Below are positions 21,701 through 32,678 of a stretch of DNA of 64,000 bases, in pieces. The first letter of the stretch is position 1; each line of letters opens with the position of its first letter. Position numbers and translations under genes: made by a program. The notes under the pieces were generated by a model that searched no databases, had not been told where the DNA came from, and worked only from the letters and a program-made list of their open reading frames with translations. Source of the DNA: Syncephalastrum monosporum B8922 (Eukaryota > Mucoromycota > Mucoromycetes > Mucorales > Syncephalastraceae); assembly GCA_000697355.1 (NCBI GenBank), contig JNEN01001161.1, forward strand, positions 294,515-358,514, in the 5' to 3' direction.

Positions 21701-22345
21701 CATCATTTTCTGTTATTGTATTCATGTATTTCTCATTTTTTAGACTTTCCTTGCATAACTGAGCGAATGGGCCAAGTGTGCGGTGACACGGTCAACGGCG
21801 TCTGGAATACAAGCGAGCAGTATCCTCTGCTTATTGTCGGAGGTGGCAGCGTTATGCACAAGGTACATTATAATAAGTCAACGCAAATCTATTTCAGACT
21901 CACGCATATATAGATGCCATCTCTCAAAACAATTATCGATTGGCTGCCGGTGGACCACGCTGCCCGCGGTATATTCGAGATCATGCTCAGCACGGCGGAC
22001 GAAGATGCCAAGGCCCTGTCTGGGAAAGTATTCCATATCGTCAACCCTCATATGGTGACTTGGGATGAAGTGCTTCACGAGATGGAACAGTGCGGCATGA
22101 AGTTTGATATTCTCGACCCTGCCGACTGGGTCGCTGAACTCCGGAAGCATCAAGACAATCCTGCTTACAAGCTCATGGGCTTTTACGAAAGCAGCTTCAC
22201 AAAGCCTTTCTCGATGCCTCACTGGGAGACTGATAATACCGTCAAGGTCGCGCCTGCGCTGGAAGAATCGCCGCCATTTGATACTCAACTACTTCAGAAA
22301 CAGCTTTCCCATTGGGAGGATATTGGCTTCTATAAGCCCTCTTAG
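18733..22345 (+). CDS. NRPS-like carboxylate reductase (A-T-R), paralogue 2
   Basis: Nine exons (18733-19292, 19361-19507, 19593-19790, 19842-19927, 19979-20255, 20314-20483, 20546-21688, 21744-21862, 21914-22345) give 1043 residues. Order and motifs match paralogue 1 along the whole length: A3 core SSGSTAFPKP, YGSTEIN, GRKDDTLVML and NGEKTNPLPME in the adenylation domain, FEFGLNSLLAIQLRN at the carrier Ser, LLTGATGSLGSFML and YAQSKY in the reductase. The first four introns sit at the same codons as in paralogue 1; the last four are found only here. All catalytic motifs are present, so both copies look functional. Product and substrate are unknown. The divergent order suggests common regulation. 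Confidence 0.9.
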
Positions 22346-22875
22346 TTAATCCTTTAACACATGTAAAATATGTGGCTGTTATATATAATTTCAATGCCAT
22401 TCAGGCCGCTTTACGTCTATAAGTTAATATTTGGGGGAGCGTTTCATATATAAAATGTGAGTTCCAGGAACCCCTTTCAGGTATATATGCGTTCGAACGA
22501 GTACGCAGAAGGGGACCCAAAGTAGCTCATAAGCTGAATCTACACTCAAGCCATGAATAGTGATAGTTACAGCACACAGCTGTTCAGCTCATCTAGATAT
22601 CATACAAATATGCTTCTGCATCAGTAGTAATGGATTGCAGTTATGTAAGGTGGAAGTAGACGAGGAATGTTCTGCCTTTGTGCCCTATCTAAACGAGCCT
22701 TCTGTGTCTATCGGCCAAGTGATGCATTTCAGTGGACAGCACGAGAAGCCGCCATTTAAACACCACAAAATTGCAGGTTTGCTCGCCGCCTCGCGTCGCG
22801 CTTGCAGTCGCGTTGAGACAATTTTTTGGACCGCGTCGTCTTCTCCGTCCTCCCCTCCATAAAGTTAGCTTCCTT
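22346..22875. other. Intergenic, promoter side of CAF-1 gene
   Basis: No gene recognised. A stretch rich in CG and TC just before 22876 probably belongs to the promoter or 5' leader of the CAF-1 gene. Confidence 0.35.
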
Positions 22876-25848
22876 ATGCCCACAGGACAACAACCACCAC
22901 AACCCGGTAAGTCGAGTCTAAACTCTATTTCAAGAGGGCGTCGCTAATGGTCTCTTGTCAGTGGCACTTGCAAATGAAGAAACATCACCGAATAAAGCAG
23001 TGGCGATGGTAAATCTGCTCATGTTGTCACAGTCAGCCCCTAAACGACCATGCTTAGGATCCTCGCTTCTTCAAAGACGGCAAGATCCTTTTGAAAGAGC
23101 CCAAGATGCGAATAGAAAACCACAAGTTTTTCTTAACGTGTATGTCTGCTTGTCGTTTGGAAGGAGTGAACTCATTGACTTCCTTGTGAAGTGATTGCAT
23201 ATTTCCGTGATTACCGAAATAAGCTCGAACAAGATCCCAATGTGATGCAACTCGAGACGATTGTGCTAGAACAGCAGTTCCAGCCTCTGCTTGCTTTTCT
23301 CGCTCAAGACAGGTTAGCCGTCAATGACATACTGCACCATTATTACTTAGACTCATATCGATATCAAATAGCGATGAGACATTCAGCCAGCTTGTGCAGC
23401 GCTTAAACGACCTCCTCTCCCCGTTTATTCGAAACGAAGCCCGTAAGAACAAATTACTCCTGGCAATGCACACACAGCTTACGCTTTTCACTTTGAACAG
23501 TCGCACCTCGCTTCTGTGATGCGATTGAGCGCGCCTTACGAGGTTCGATTGTACGCGAGAAATATGGCGTACATCCTCGTGTGTTGTCCGTCCATGAAAA
23601 TGGCCCCACCAATATACCCTCAGTATGTCAAAGCAAAACTTATACTCCAAACAGTTTACTTATGTCATATGCAGCACCTGTCTTTCTATCGATGGGAGGT
23701 GAAATCGACGGAAGGTTTGCCGCAGGATATCGTCGAAACCATCAATTACCGACGGAATGTTCGCAGAGAGGTGAAATCTCTATCACTCTTGCACTTTGTA
23801 ATAACTGACATACTGGACTACAGTTTTCTGATCTAGCCACACAAGCCTTTGAGCAGCTTCCCTTACCGCAGCAACTCACACATCTTCAAAAAATCCCTCG
23901 GAAAGCACACAACACTTCAGTCGAAGATCTGCCCAAGACAGCAGAAGAAATTGAACTAGAGAAGGAACGCCGACGAAAGAAGGTCAATACCATGCTTAGG
24001 CCACAAAATTTTGTTCTCACATTGGCATGTATAGGAGGAGGAGAAACGTGTCCGAGAAGAAGAAAGACGCAAGAAGGAAGAAGAGAAGCGGAAAAAGGAA
24101 GAGGAGAGACGGAAAAAGGAGGAAGAGAAGCGCTTGCGCGAAGACGAACGTCGCAAACGCGACGAAGAAAAGAAGAAAAAGGAACAGGTAATACACAATC
24201 CTGGTTCGATGAGCGTCTAACGCTAATGTAAACTATACAGAGTCAACTTCGACTGACATCCTTATTCCACAAAGCACCTGAAGATAAGCCAGCCAGTGGC
24301 GCCGTAACAGACGGTAAGTGACGCAATGTGATATACCACTGCGGACTGACTTAGACGCCTTTAATTAGACGATGCACCATCCAGATCTTCGATATTCCCA
24401 CCTTTCTATGTCAAAGAACACGTCAAACTTCATTTCACCAAACCCATCGCGTGTTCTACGGACTTGTCTAGTGTGCTCGGGCCGTATCAATCTTCAAAAG
24501 TCATTGAGCCCACCGATTCCGTCGATGCGCGTACCCGCTATGTCTCTGATTTACGCGAACGACGACCAGATCTGTGTGCTCAGCGCGGTATCAAACGCAC
24601 CGTCGATCTGCGTAGTCTCCTCCTCGGACCTGAGCTACCGCAAGAAAACTCTGAACTTTTCAAGAAATGCGCGATCGGGATGAAGTTGCTTCAGTTTGCC
24701 GAAGATGTCCGACCTGCTTACTGGGGTAATGTTTGGGTATTTTGCGCGACAACAGTCAACTGATGCTGTGACAGGTACCTGGACCAAGGTCAGTGACAAG
24801 GTGTCGGGCCGCACGCCTTTTGCAAAGGAAGAGACGCAGATCGACTACGAGCATGACAGTGAAGCCGAATGGGAGCCTGAGGGCGAAGGCGAAGATATTC
24901 AGAGCGGTGATGAAGACGACGATGAGCCAGCGGCGAATATTGACCCAGAAGATGCTGGCTGGCTCGTCCCAGAAGGATATTTATCTGAAGGCGAAGGTGT
25001 AGACGAAGATGTCAGCAGTCGTCCAGCCGCACGACCGGCTAAAAAGGTTGGTCACGTAAGAATGAGTATACAGTGTACTCATTTTCCGTACTCGTCAGTA
25101 TGTTACTGCACGTCCCATTATCGTTGGACCTAGCTTCGAGGACGACGACGAAGACACTCTGGATGATATGGACGGTTCGCTTCAACAGTTTAGCGTACAT
25201 ATGCTTATTGGTAAGTGGAGCGCTGTTGCTAGTGCTGTGTTTTTTTTTAACTCTTGTGGGACAATGTAGACTCAGGTGATGATGGCTATGATCCGTTTGT
25301 GGATATCCCACGACGCGACCCCAATACATCTGCGGCCGCCGCCGAGCCAGCCAAGCCCCTGGAGCTTACTGTGCAGCAAACAAACGAGCTGATTAACGTA
25401 AGATACTTTTTCTGGATCACCACTGGACACTGACGGAATCATCACAGATCGTTGAAGGCAAGGCAGACGCCATGCAAAAACTGATCACTGAAGCCAAGAC
25501 CAACTCGTAAGTTTGCATGGTTATAAAGAAGTAAACCTCACCCATTGCTAACCTGTACTAGATACCTGAAGGACCTTTCAAAGCGACAAATCGAGCTCAA
25601 GATCAAGGACTTGGCTGTCAAGGAAAAGCGGGGCACGGATACGGTACTGTCAATAAAGAAAAAGAAACGAATGCTTTCTGGGAGTAAGTAGGCTAATTTT
25701 GAAACCCTCTTTATTATCTGATGAGCAGAAAGCGGCATGGCACGCCAGAAATTCTACACAACTACAACAAGCATCGCCAGCATCACAAGCACCACAGGCG
25801 TCTCTGGGACCACAGATATCGCCACAAACCGATCAGCCATCATCATGA
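22876..25848 (+). CDS. RLF2: Chromatin assembly factor 1 large subunit
   Basis: Seventeen short exons starting at 22876 splice in phase to about 697 residues. The order is that of CAF-1 p150/Cac1: FFKDGKILLKEPKMRIENHK near the N-terminus, a long Lys/Glu/Arg (KER) helix encoded from 23824 to 24187 (EEIELEKERRRKK, then many KKEEE repeats), SLFHKAP, FYVKEHVKLHF, then YWGTWTKVSDKVSGRTPFAK and the acidic DYEHDSEAEWEPEGEGEDI. VTARPIIVGPSFEDDDEDT and a Gln/Pro/Ser-rich tail follow. CAF-1 deposits histones H3-H4 on newly replicated DNA through PCNA; the ED and KER parts bind histone and DNA. No clear PCNA-interacting peptide was seen. The donor at 25055 (9 bases either way) and the last intron (25644-25728) are the less certain splice choices. 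Confidence 0.9.
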
Positions 25849-26064
25849 AAATATTATTAGTCGGTTGGTGTATTTAAAAATAAAGAAACATGCGAGTATT
25901 ATGTAGATATGGTATTGTAAGCTGTAAAAATCAAAAGGTGCAAGGAAGAACAAAAAACAACGACATGCGTGCATATTAACGAGTATTGGGAGGTGGGGGT
26001 TTTGGAGGTTCAGGATGAATAAAATTACACTGTACAGGAAGAGTCCTCTTTCTTTTGCTTTGCT

Positions 26065-28393
26065 TTACCAGGCACTTGGTCTCCCTTGTGGATCCAGTGC
26101 GGTGAAGGGTTGCGTAGAGAACATGGCTTGAAGGAGTTCGCTTTCCATGGCCTGATGGTGCTCCCACATGGGCCGCTCGGCAGCGTTGTAGAAGCAGCCT
26201 TTACGCAAAAGCTGGATGCAGCGCAGGATGTAATCGCGCGACGTCCGGACGACGCGGCTGGGAACGTGGGCGGATGCTTGTTCTGGGTCGACAACGCCAA
26301 GACAGGCGTTCCGAATATGTATATCCCAGGCGGTCATGAGGCACGGCATGATGATCCCGCAGCTCGCATCCGGTAAATAGCAGACGCCGTACTCCATGAG
26401 TCGCACGATGATAACGGACGACCGGTAGCACGTCTCGAGCGCCCGCATCGTATGCATCGATCGCTCCTTTTCAATGTCTTCGGGATTGCTGATCTGCTGG
26501 GCGTGGTTGCCGCCCCCGAGCAGAAAGCTCTTTCCCCGGAAAGCGGCCGGGAGGGGCGGGAGAAATGTTTCATAGATAGCGATCAGGGCTTGATGGTATT
26601 GGATAGCGAGCGCAACCGAGGCGGCATCACAGTTGGGCTGATGCGCGAGCCGTTCACGGAACTCTTCATCGTTGAGGCCGGTCTCGAAAATGTTGAGCGG
26701 GAGGCGGAAGGATTCAGGGAGATCCTTATGGTAGCATGTGTTGATGGCTTTCTCGGTGCTGATCAACAGCTCGAGTGGAATGCTGCTATCTGGCTGGTTG
26801 CGCGTCAGCCTCAGATACTGATGCAATTTTTCGTGGATCAGGTAGCTAAATTTGTCCTTGGCTATGGACCGCGCTGTGCGTTCGGACTCGTCCATTTGGG
26901 GTGTTGCAAATAACAAGCTCAGGGGTGCGGTTTGACGCAAGACGCTGCTCATGGAGGGTTGCGACGGGGCCGTCCTTTTAGTGGCAGGGATACCCCGTCT
27001 GTTTTGTTGAAAGTCGAGATTGGCCGAAATGTTGTAGAGTTCCCAGTGCATGCGCTTAAGGAACTCCCACTCTTTGGGACATACATTGGACCGCAATTTC
27101 CGCACATCGCCATGCTCAACGTACTGATCCACTACAAAGTACCGTATGCGTATCGCGAGATCGAGGTATTTGGCAGCTTGTTCTGGGCGGAGAAGGTTGA
27201 TATAACAGCGGGCAAGATAGATGTAGGTGAACAGGGTTTCGATCGTGGGTTCATCGAAATTGACGTGATCGCGTGCGTTCTGGGAAAACCGGCGCTGAAG
27301 AGGCACCTGCGCCTCGGGTGGAATGATCCGCGAGACATGACGACAGCGCATGGTGAGGATGGCGGCGCAGAGAGCACTCACAGCCGGCGAGGCTTCTGGA
27401 TCAGACGGGTCTACAAAGAGCGAGTAGAATACGCCCCGGTGCATTGCCACGACGCGATAGAACTGGCAGGCAAAGAAGGCCTGAAGGAGCTCCAGGGCGA
27501 CGTTCGGGTTTTGGTAAGTGGTGGGGACGGTGGCCGTGTTGTGTTCAGCCGCGGTGATGCACTGTCGGATGGCACGAAACTGGCTCTGACGCACGCCCGT
27601 GAAAAGAACATAGCGCGGGAGAATATGTGGGTCGGTGTTCATAGGCTGTTTGTACAGCATCGGGCCGCTCCAGTCCGCCAGCTGAACGACCTTTCTCGAC
27701 AAGTCCTCGACGGTCTGGATGTCGGTTTCGATGCACAGACCATACGGACCCAGACGAAGACGCCATCGGATGGGGTCATCGTTGGACTTGCGACGGCGGT
27801 CTGTTTTGATAGGTACGAGCTGATGGTGGTCCACTACGAGTGGTTGGGTGGTCAATGGCTGGGGCGGCGAACTAGGGCTGGGTGTCTCTGGTGAAGTAGG
27901 TGAAGTAGGCGTGGCATCGGTGGAGGTGCTCGCATTGTCGCTTATGATACTGCTCGTACTGCTGTTGCTGTCACTCAGTTTGCGCTCGGCCGCTTCGGTC
28001 TTCCTTCCACTGTGAAGGAGCGTTATCGGTTGCTGCAGCCAGGCCGACGACTGGTGTACTTTCTGCATCTCGCTTTCCATCGTCTTGAGCATCACCTCTA
28101 GCTCGGAAATCTGGCTCTCCATTTCTCGGCTATTGACCATCTCCACATATTCGAGATCAGGAGGGGCTGCTGGCTTTAGATAGTGACATTCGATACCGAG
28201 GCGTCGACATCTTTGAAAGGGTGAGTGGGTTTGCATACCTCGGGGCATGTCAAGTATTAATACCTTTCGCAGGGCAGACCCGAAGTGCATTTTTTCTTTC
28301 GTTCCCTACAGCCTGTTTGCCAAGTGAGAAACCAATGTAGAGCAGTGAGACTCATTTACCCTCGCAAGGCACGTTCTTTGCTTTTGAGGACAT
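26065..28393 (-). CDS. Zn2Cys6 transcription factor
   Basis: Three exons (28360-28393, 28264-28312, 26065-28210) give 742 residues; an in-frame ATG at 28405 would add four. The binuclear zinc cluster is assembled only by splicing: CEGCRERKKKC, then TSGLPCERC, then RRLGIEC, spacing C-x2-C-x6-C-x5-C-x2-C-x6-C. A short coiled coil follows (MESQISELEVMLKTMESEMQ), then a Ser/Thr/Pro-rich linker and a long helical middle region of the fungal-specific transcription factor type (RCYINLLRPEQAAKYLDLAI, MHWELYNISANLDFQ). It should bind DNA as a dimer in the nucleus. Its targets are unknown; the A-T-R genes are 3.7 kb away with CAF-1 between, which is weak evidence for a link. Confidence 0.9.
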
Positions 28394-28405
28394 GACGGTG
28401 ACCAT

Positions 28406-28953
28406 AGCCTGGCTTACTAGCCATAGACGAATAAGAGAGCTGAAAATAGAAAGAAAGAGAGAAAGAGGAAGAGAAGAAAATACAATGAGAAAGGTGAGCG
28501 GCCATCCGGACCCGAAAAAGCCATTGTAACACACAGCCACCCTTCTTTCATTAATGATATAAGTGAATATGAGCTATCTTTTGCACACTTGTTCCCCTAT
28601 CAAAAGGATGCGATGAATGACCTGAAATTGCTCGTCTTGTCCACTACCTATGTAGCATGAACAATTCCCCTTATTTCTATGGCCATACTCTACTTTTCTG
28701 TGTGTGTGTCTCTTTTTCAATGATAGCCTCGTCTTGTTACAGCAAAATACAATGAAGACATCAGACGGCTTTAGTCTCGATCTGATCCGCTTCCAACGTT
28801 GACCTCATGCTATGGCTGAAAACACGAGCCCACGCATCCACTTGGCTGTAGAAGGTTTCTTTCCATATCACTTAGTCCCTGTAATCATTTCATTTACAAC
28901 AAGCCCCGATTTTTGACTTCTATTGCAATAAGCCTTTCTCTCGCCTTTCTCGC
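28406..28953. other. Divergent intergenic region
   Basis: Lies between the zinc-cluster gene (-) and the proline-rich gene (+), so it should carry both promoters. A purine-rich tract (28440-28480) and a TG-repeat (28700-28710) are visible, nothing else. Confidence 0.4.
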
Positions 28954-30108
28954 ATGACACAAAGAAGCGAAAGTCCTTACGACGATCTCTTCTGGATCGG
29001 ACTGGAGGATCTCGAAAGGTAAAACGCCTGCCTAGTCTTGCGACCATCCTATTTATCAGCATATGGCAGTGAGTCGAGCTACCTGCCACCCGATACCCCA
29101 GCAGGCGTGCAACTCAAAGCAAAGGCACGCATACTCGACGACAAATTCCAACGACAACAAGCGCGACTTGTCTGCCGACAAGCACGTCAGTTAAAGACAG
29201 AGCTTTGTCAACTAGCAAGTACGACCGAAATTGATTGGTTGCCCAGCAATGAGGAGTACTTTGAAGAGCTGAACGGTCCTGATTCCCTGCATCGCGCTAC
29301 GGAAGAGATTGCCGCTCTCCTCACCGAATTGCAAAGATCAGACGCTGAACCGGGTCAGATCGATCCCGATGACAATGGCACCATGGCACCCGATGTGAAC
29401 ATTTCAGCAAACTACAAGAAAACTAAGGAGGTAGGCTGACATGCATGATAAACGCGAGTGTGTGTATATGTATACATATGTGTGTGCTCAATTCTGGATA
29501 TACAGGCCGATCTGGATAAACTCACTGAAAGCATACTCGCACGACAAGAGGCCGAGCTCGACAGAGTGATCCGGTCACAGAAAGACGAGGAGGCCAAGTT
29601 GAATGCGGATATCATTGCCAGCAGTATGCCGCCCAGTGCCAGTCCGTCACTCGCCAAAAATGCACTCTCCACCTCGCCTCTCGCTCGCTCCAACTCGCGC
29701 GACCCACGCACGCGTATTCTCCACGCCAACCAACCGCCCGTACTGCCGCCACCGCCACCACCACCGCCGCCGCCGCCACCATCTGCGCCGTTTCCCAACT
29801 CCCATAGCCCTTCCTCGCCCTCCTTCCAGAATCCTCTTTTACAGAAGCCCAACAGCAGCTTCACTAAAATCGGCAAAATCGTCGTTGAGACCAAGGCAAA
29901 CGTACCTATTCTCGTGTGCAGGACACCCGCCAAAACATACGAACTCGGACGGGTCGAAGATTATCGCCAGGCCGCCCAGAGTGGAAAGAGCGCAAACGGC
30001 CGAGTCTTTTGCCGCGACGTCGGCATTGTAAAGCACTTCTTCCGCATGGAGAACAATCATGAGAGTGACGTCGGATCCCTCTCCAGCATCGAACCTTTAC
30101 TACGGTAA
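28954..30108 (+). CDS. Unrecognised coiled-coil, proline-rich protein
   Basis: Three exons (28954-29018, 29070-29430, 29506-30108) give 342 residues, starting MTQRSESPYDDLFWIGLEDL. The N-terminal half is charged and helical (QLKAKARILDDKFQRQQARL; EADLDKLTESILARQEAELD). The second half has a run of 14 prolines encoded by CCG/CCA triplets at 29747-29785, then FTKIGKIVVETKANVPI and RVFCRDVGIVKHFFRMENN. No family is recognised. A pattern of helix plus polyproline would suit an actin- or membrane-trafficking adaptor, but this is a guess. The second exon's acceptor (GGCAG at 29069) is chosen because it keeps phase. Confidence 0.6.
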
Positions 30109-30342
30109 TCCATTCGCCGCTATTTGTACATTACGCATACCATCCTTCCCAGCATAGTCTGCTTCGATAGTTTAAAAGAAGTATTATTTTCGGATGCAAC
30201 GTGGATAAGTGTGTTTGGATGGGCGGGGTGTGTGTGTGGGGGGATGGTGAAAGATCACGGTAGTTACTGTTGTTGTATTATGTGGGTGTGTGCGGATAGG
30301 TCAGGAGGTGGCAGTAAGTGGTAGGTAGAAGGAACATGATAG

Positions 30343-32678
30343 TTAGTCGTTGGTATGGTCAAATTCCTTGCTGACTTGGTTATTCGAGTTCTTGCGAATA
30401 ATCTTGCCGCCGAGTCCTTTAAAGGACTGCAGGCTAGGACTGCTGCTAGGCTTGCCCCCCACCATCAAGTTCTTGAGGCCATGCTCAACCGGCAGTCCGT
30501 TGGCGTCGCTCTCGGAAGAACTGCTCGCCTTTTTGGCAAACCGCTTGATGTCCATCTTGGAGAGTTTGAGCCGGAACGCCGTATCCAGCAGCGCGTCCGG
30601 CGCCAAGTATTCATGTGGGATATGTAGCAAGAACGAAAGCAGCTCCGAATTAGACGGGCAGCGGTTCAACAGATGATCTGGAAAGAGGGCATCAAGTAAG
30701 TATACACCGAAAGATACCCTAGTCCAGACCCTACCTTTGCAAATCTCCAGGATAGCTAATGTGATCCGGTAAAACACCTTGACACCTTCAAAGTAAAACA
30801 CGTCCCAGACGCGCAACACGGAACTCCATGGTAATGTCATTGTGAACGCGGTCAAGAACCACGGTGTGATGTACATGATGGGTTGCACATCGTTATTTTC
30901 CTAACCCGAGATGTTACTATCCATGTATTTGACCCATCCTAGAGCGTACCAGATGCTGTGCGAGTTTAGGCTGGTGTTCCTTGAGCAATTCACCAATGAT
31001 GTAAGCATCGATCCGCATTTGTGATAGCGAGGGTGTGAAGTAACCGTTCATGTATCGGTCGATCGTGACAACAAGCAACCAAAAGGCGTCCTATGTAGTA
31101 TGAGCGTCCATAACCACACGAATGAGTATTTTTACCTCGGCAGGCATATGCATCAAGAGACATCCTGCTAACCGACCCATGCCCTGGCAGTATTCGAGTT
31201 GTGGGTTGTAATGCGAGTATGCTTTAAGGATATCCGCGAGGTCGCGCTGCCCCTGACTGTTTTCTTCCTTGAAGAGCGTGTGGTCTGGATAGCATCGGGC
31301 AATGTCACGTTCAATGACCTCAAATATCGGCGTCCGTGAACGTGCGCATAGATTCTGCAGAAGGAATGAGCCCTCCTATACTGCCTCCAAAAGTCCACTC
31401 AGTGCATACCTGGTACATGTTCGGCTTCTTGTACTCGGGGCTGCCGGCTAGGAACTGCCATACGCGTGACCGAACAGAAGCAGGGATCCCTGAGCGTACG
31501 AGTTTCTTGAGCTTTGCGTCCTTCTTGGCCGCGCCCGCATCCATTTTGCTGACGATATTCAGCCATTTGATTTCTCGTTCGCGGTACGCCTTCATGGATT
31601 TCGAGGATGCGTCGCGAAGACTAAAACCAGAGTCAGTTGACAACGCATTATGCAAAAGTGAACGCCTCTCTTCGTCTTTACCTGTCGCGAGATGCCATCT
31701 TTGTCGGCTCGACAATGAAACCATATTCATCGACTGTGTTGTCTTTGGCGGAAGGTGGTGTGGGTGCGGATGCTGGCGCTGGTTGAGGTGCGCGCGGCTG
31801 CCTCGAAGCGCGCGAAGCACGCATGACGGTAGATGTGGACTCGATGGGGGCAGGCGACATATGGAAAGTGGGTTCTGCATCAGACTCATCCGAGTAATCG
31901 TCGTTGAATGCCGAGGTGTCAAATTGATCTTGGGTCGTACTGGTCCGGATATGCAGGTCATTGTTACGAGCAACGGAGGGCGAGCTCGAGGTAGTGACCA
32001 GACTTTCAAACGACGAACGTGCAGCCATCTGTGCCGTTCGGTTGCTGTCAGGCACAGACGAGGTGTATTGCTCCGAGACGGACGAAAAGGATTGCAGCGA
32101 GTGACGCTGCTGCTCCCGCTCGTAGCTGTAGTCATAGTCGAGATCTGCGTCCAGCGAGTCCAGCACACGTGGATCAAGCTCAACAAAGTGAACGTTCTCG
32201 GCGCTGAAGCGTCCAATGACACCTTCGCAATAGCCTAGGTAGATATCTTTCTCAATGTGCTTCAGGACAATGATGCGCTCGCCTATTTTCGATGTCAACG
32301 TGGAATTGGCACGGGTGAGTTAGCGAGTGAGCACGTGGTCAAAACGAGGCACCTATTTCACCGTGGTGCTATGGTTACCAGAGAGGTACATGAGATCTTC
32401 CGAGGTTTCGGCTAGAACATCTTGCTTGGAGACGCACGCACCAAGACCACCTGCAGAGGATAGATTGACGATGGTCAGGTCCTTACGCATTGGCCATGAT
32501 TATGTGTGGAGGGTGTACTACCTTGCTCAGCAAAGTCCTTCAGCTCAGGCAGGGTCAGTGACTCGAGCTTAAAGGAAGCCTGTCCCAGAATATCAACGGG
32601 GTCCTTCAGGATCTCGGCAATACGTGCATTTATTTCGTCAAGATTGGCAGATGTGTGTCGAGTCGTCTTGACATCCAT
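30343..32678 (-). CDS. SH3-TBC domain RabGAP
   Basis: Eight exons (32522-32678, 32379-32450, 31682-32282, 31410-31620, 31136-31354, 30950-31090, 30735-30900, 30343-30677) give 633 residues. An SH3 domain near residues 55-105 reads AETSEDLMYLSGERIIVL, then GYCEGVIGRFSAENV. A low-complexity Ser/Pro linker leads to a TBC domain (about 315-540) starting SGIPASVRSRVWQFLAGSPE. Both catalytic fingers are intact: IERDIAR with Arg about 367 and YCQGM with Gln about 404, so GAP activity on a Rab is expected. DAFWLLVVTIDRYMNGYF and LRVWDVFYFEGVKVFYRI are typical TBC segments. TBC proteins switch off Rabs in vesicle traffic; the SH3 would recruit a Pro-rich partner. Which Rab is not evident. Confidence 0.9.

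Noticed and set aside
12816..22345. Alpha-aminoadipate reductase (LYS2) for the two A-T-R genes
   Set aside because: Both proteins are about 350 residues shorter than Lys2 and lack its N-terminal extension; two adjacent copies would also be unusual for a lysine-pathway gene.
26932..27894. 320-codon plus-strand frame opposite the zinc-cluster gene
   Set aside because: Antisense shadow of the well-supported Zn2Cys6 factor.
31336..32238. Long frames in two other phases across the SH3-TBC linker
   Set aside because: The linker's low-complexity Ser/Pro codons keep other frames open; only the annotated phase joins SH3 and TBC through proper splice sites.
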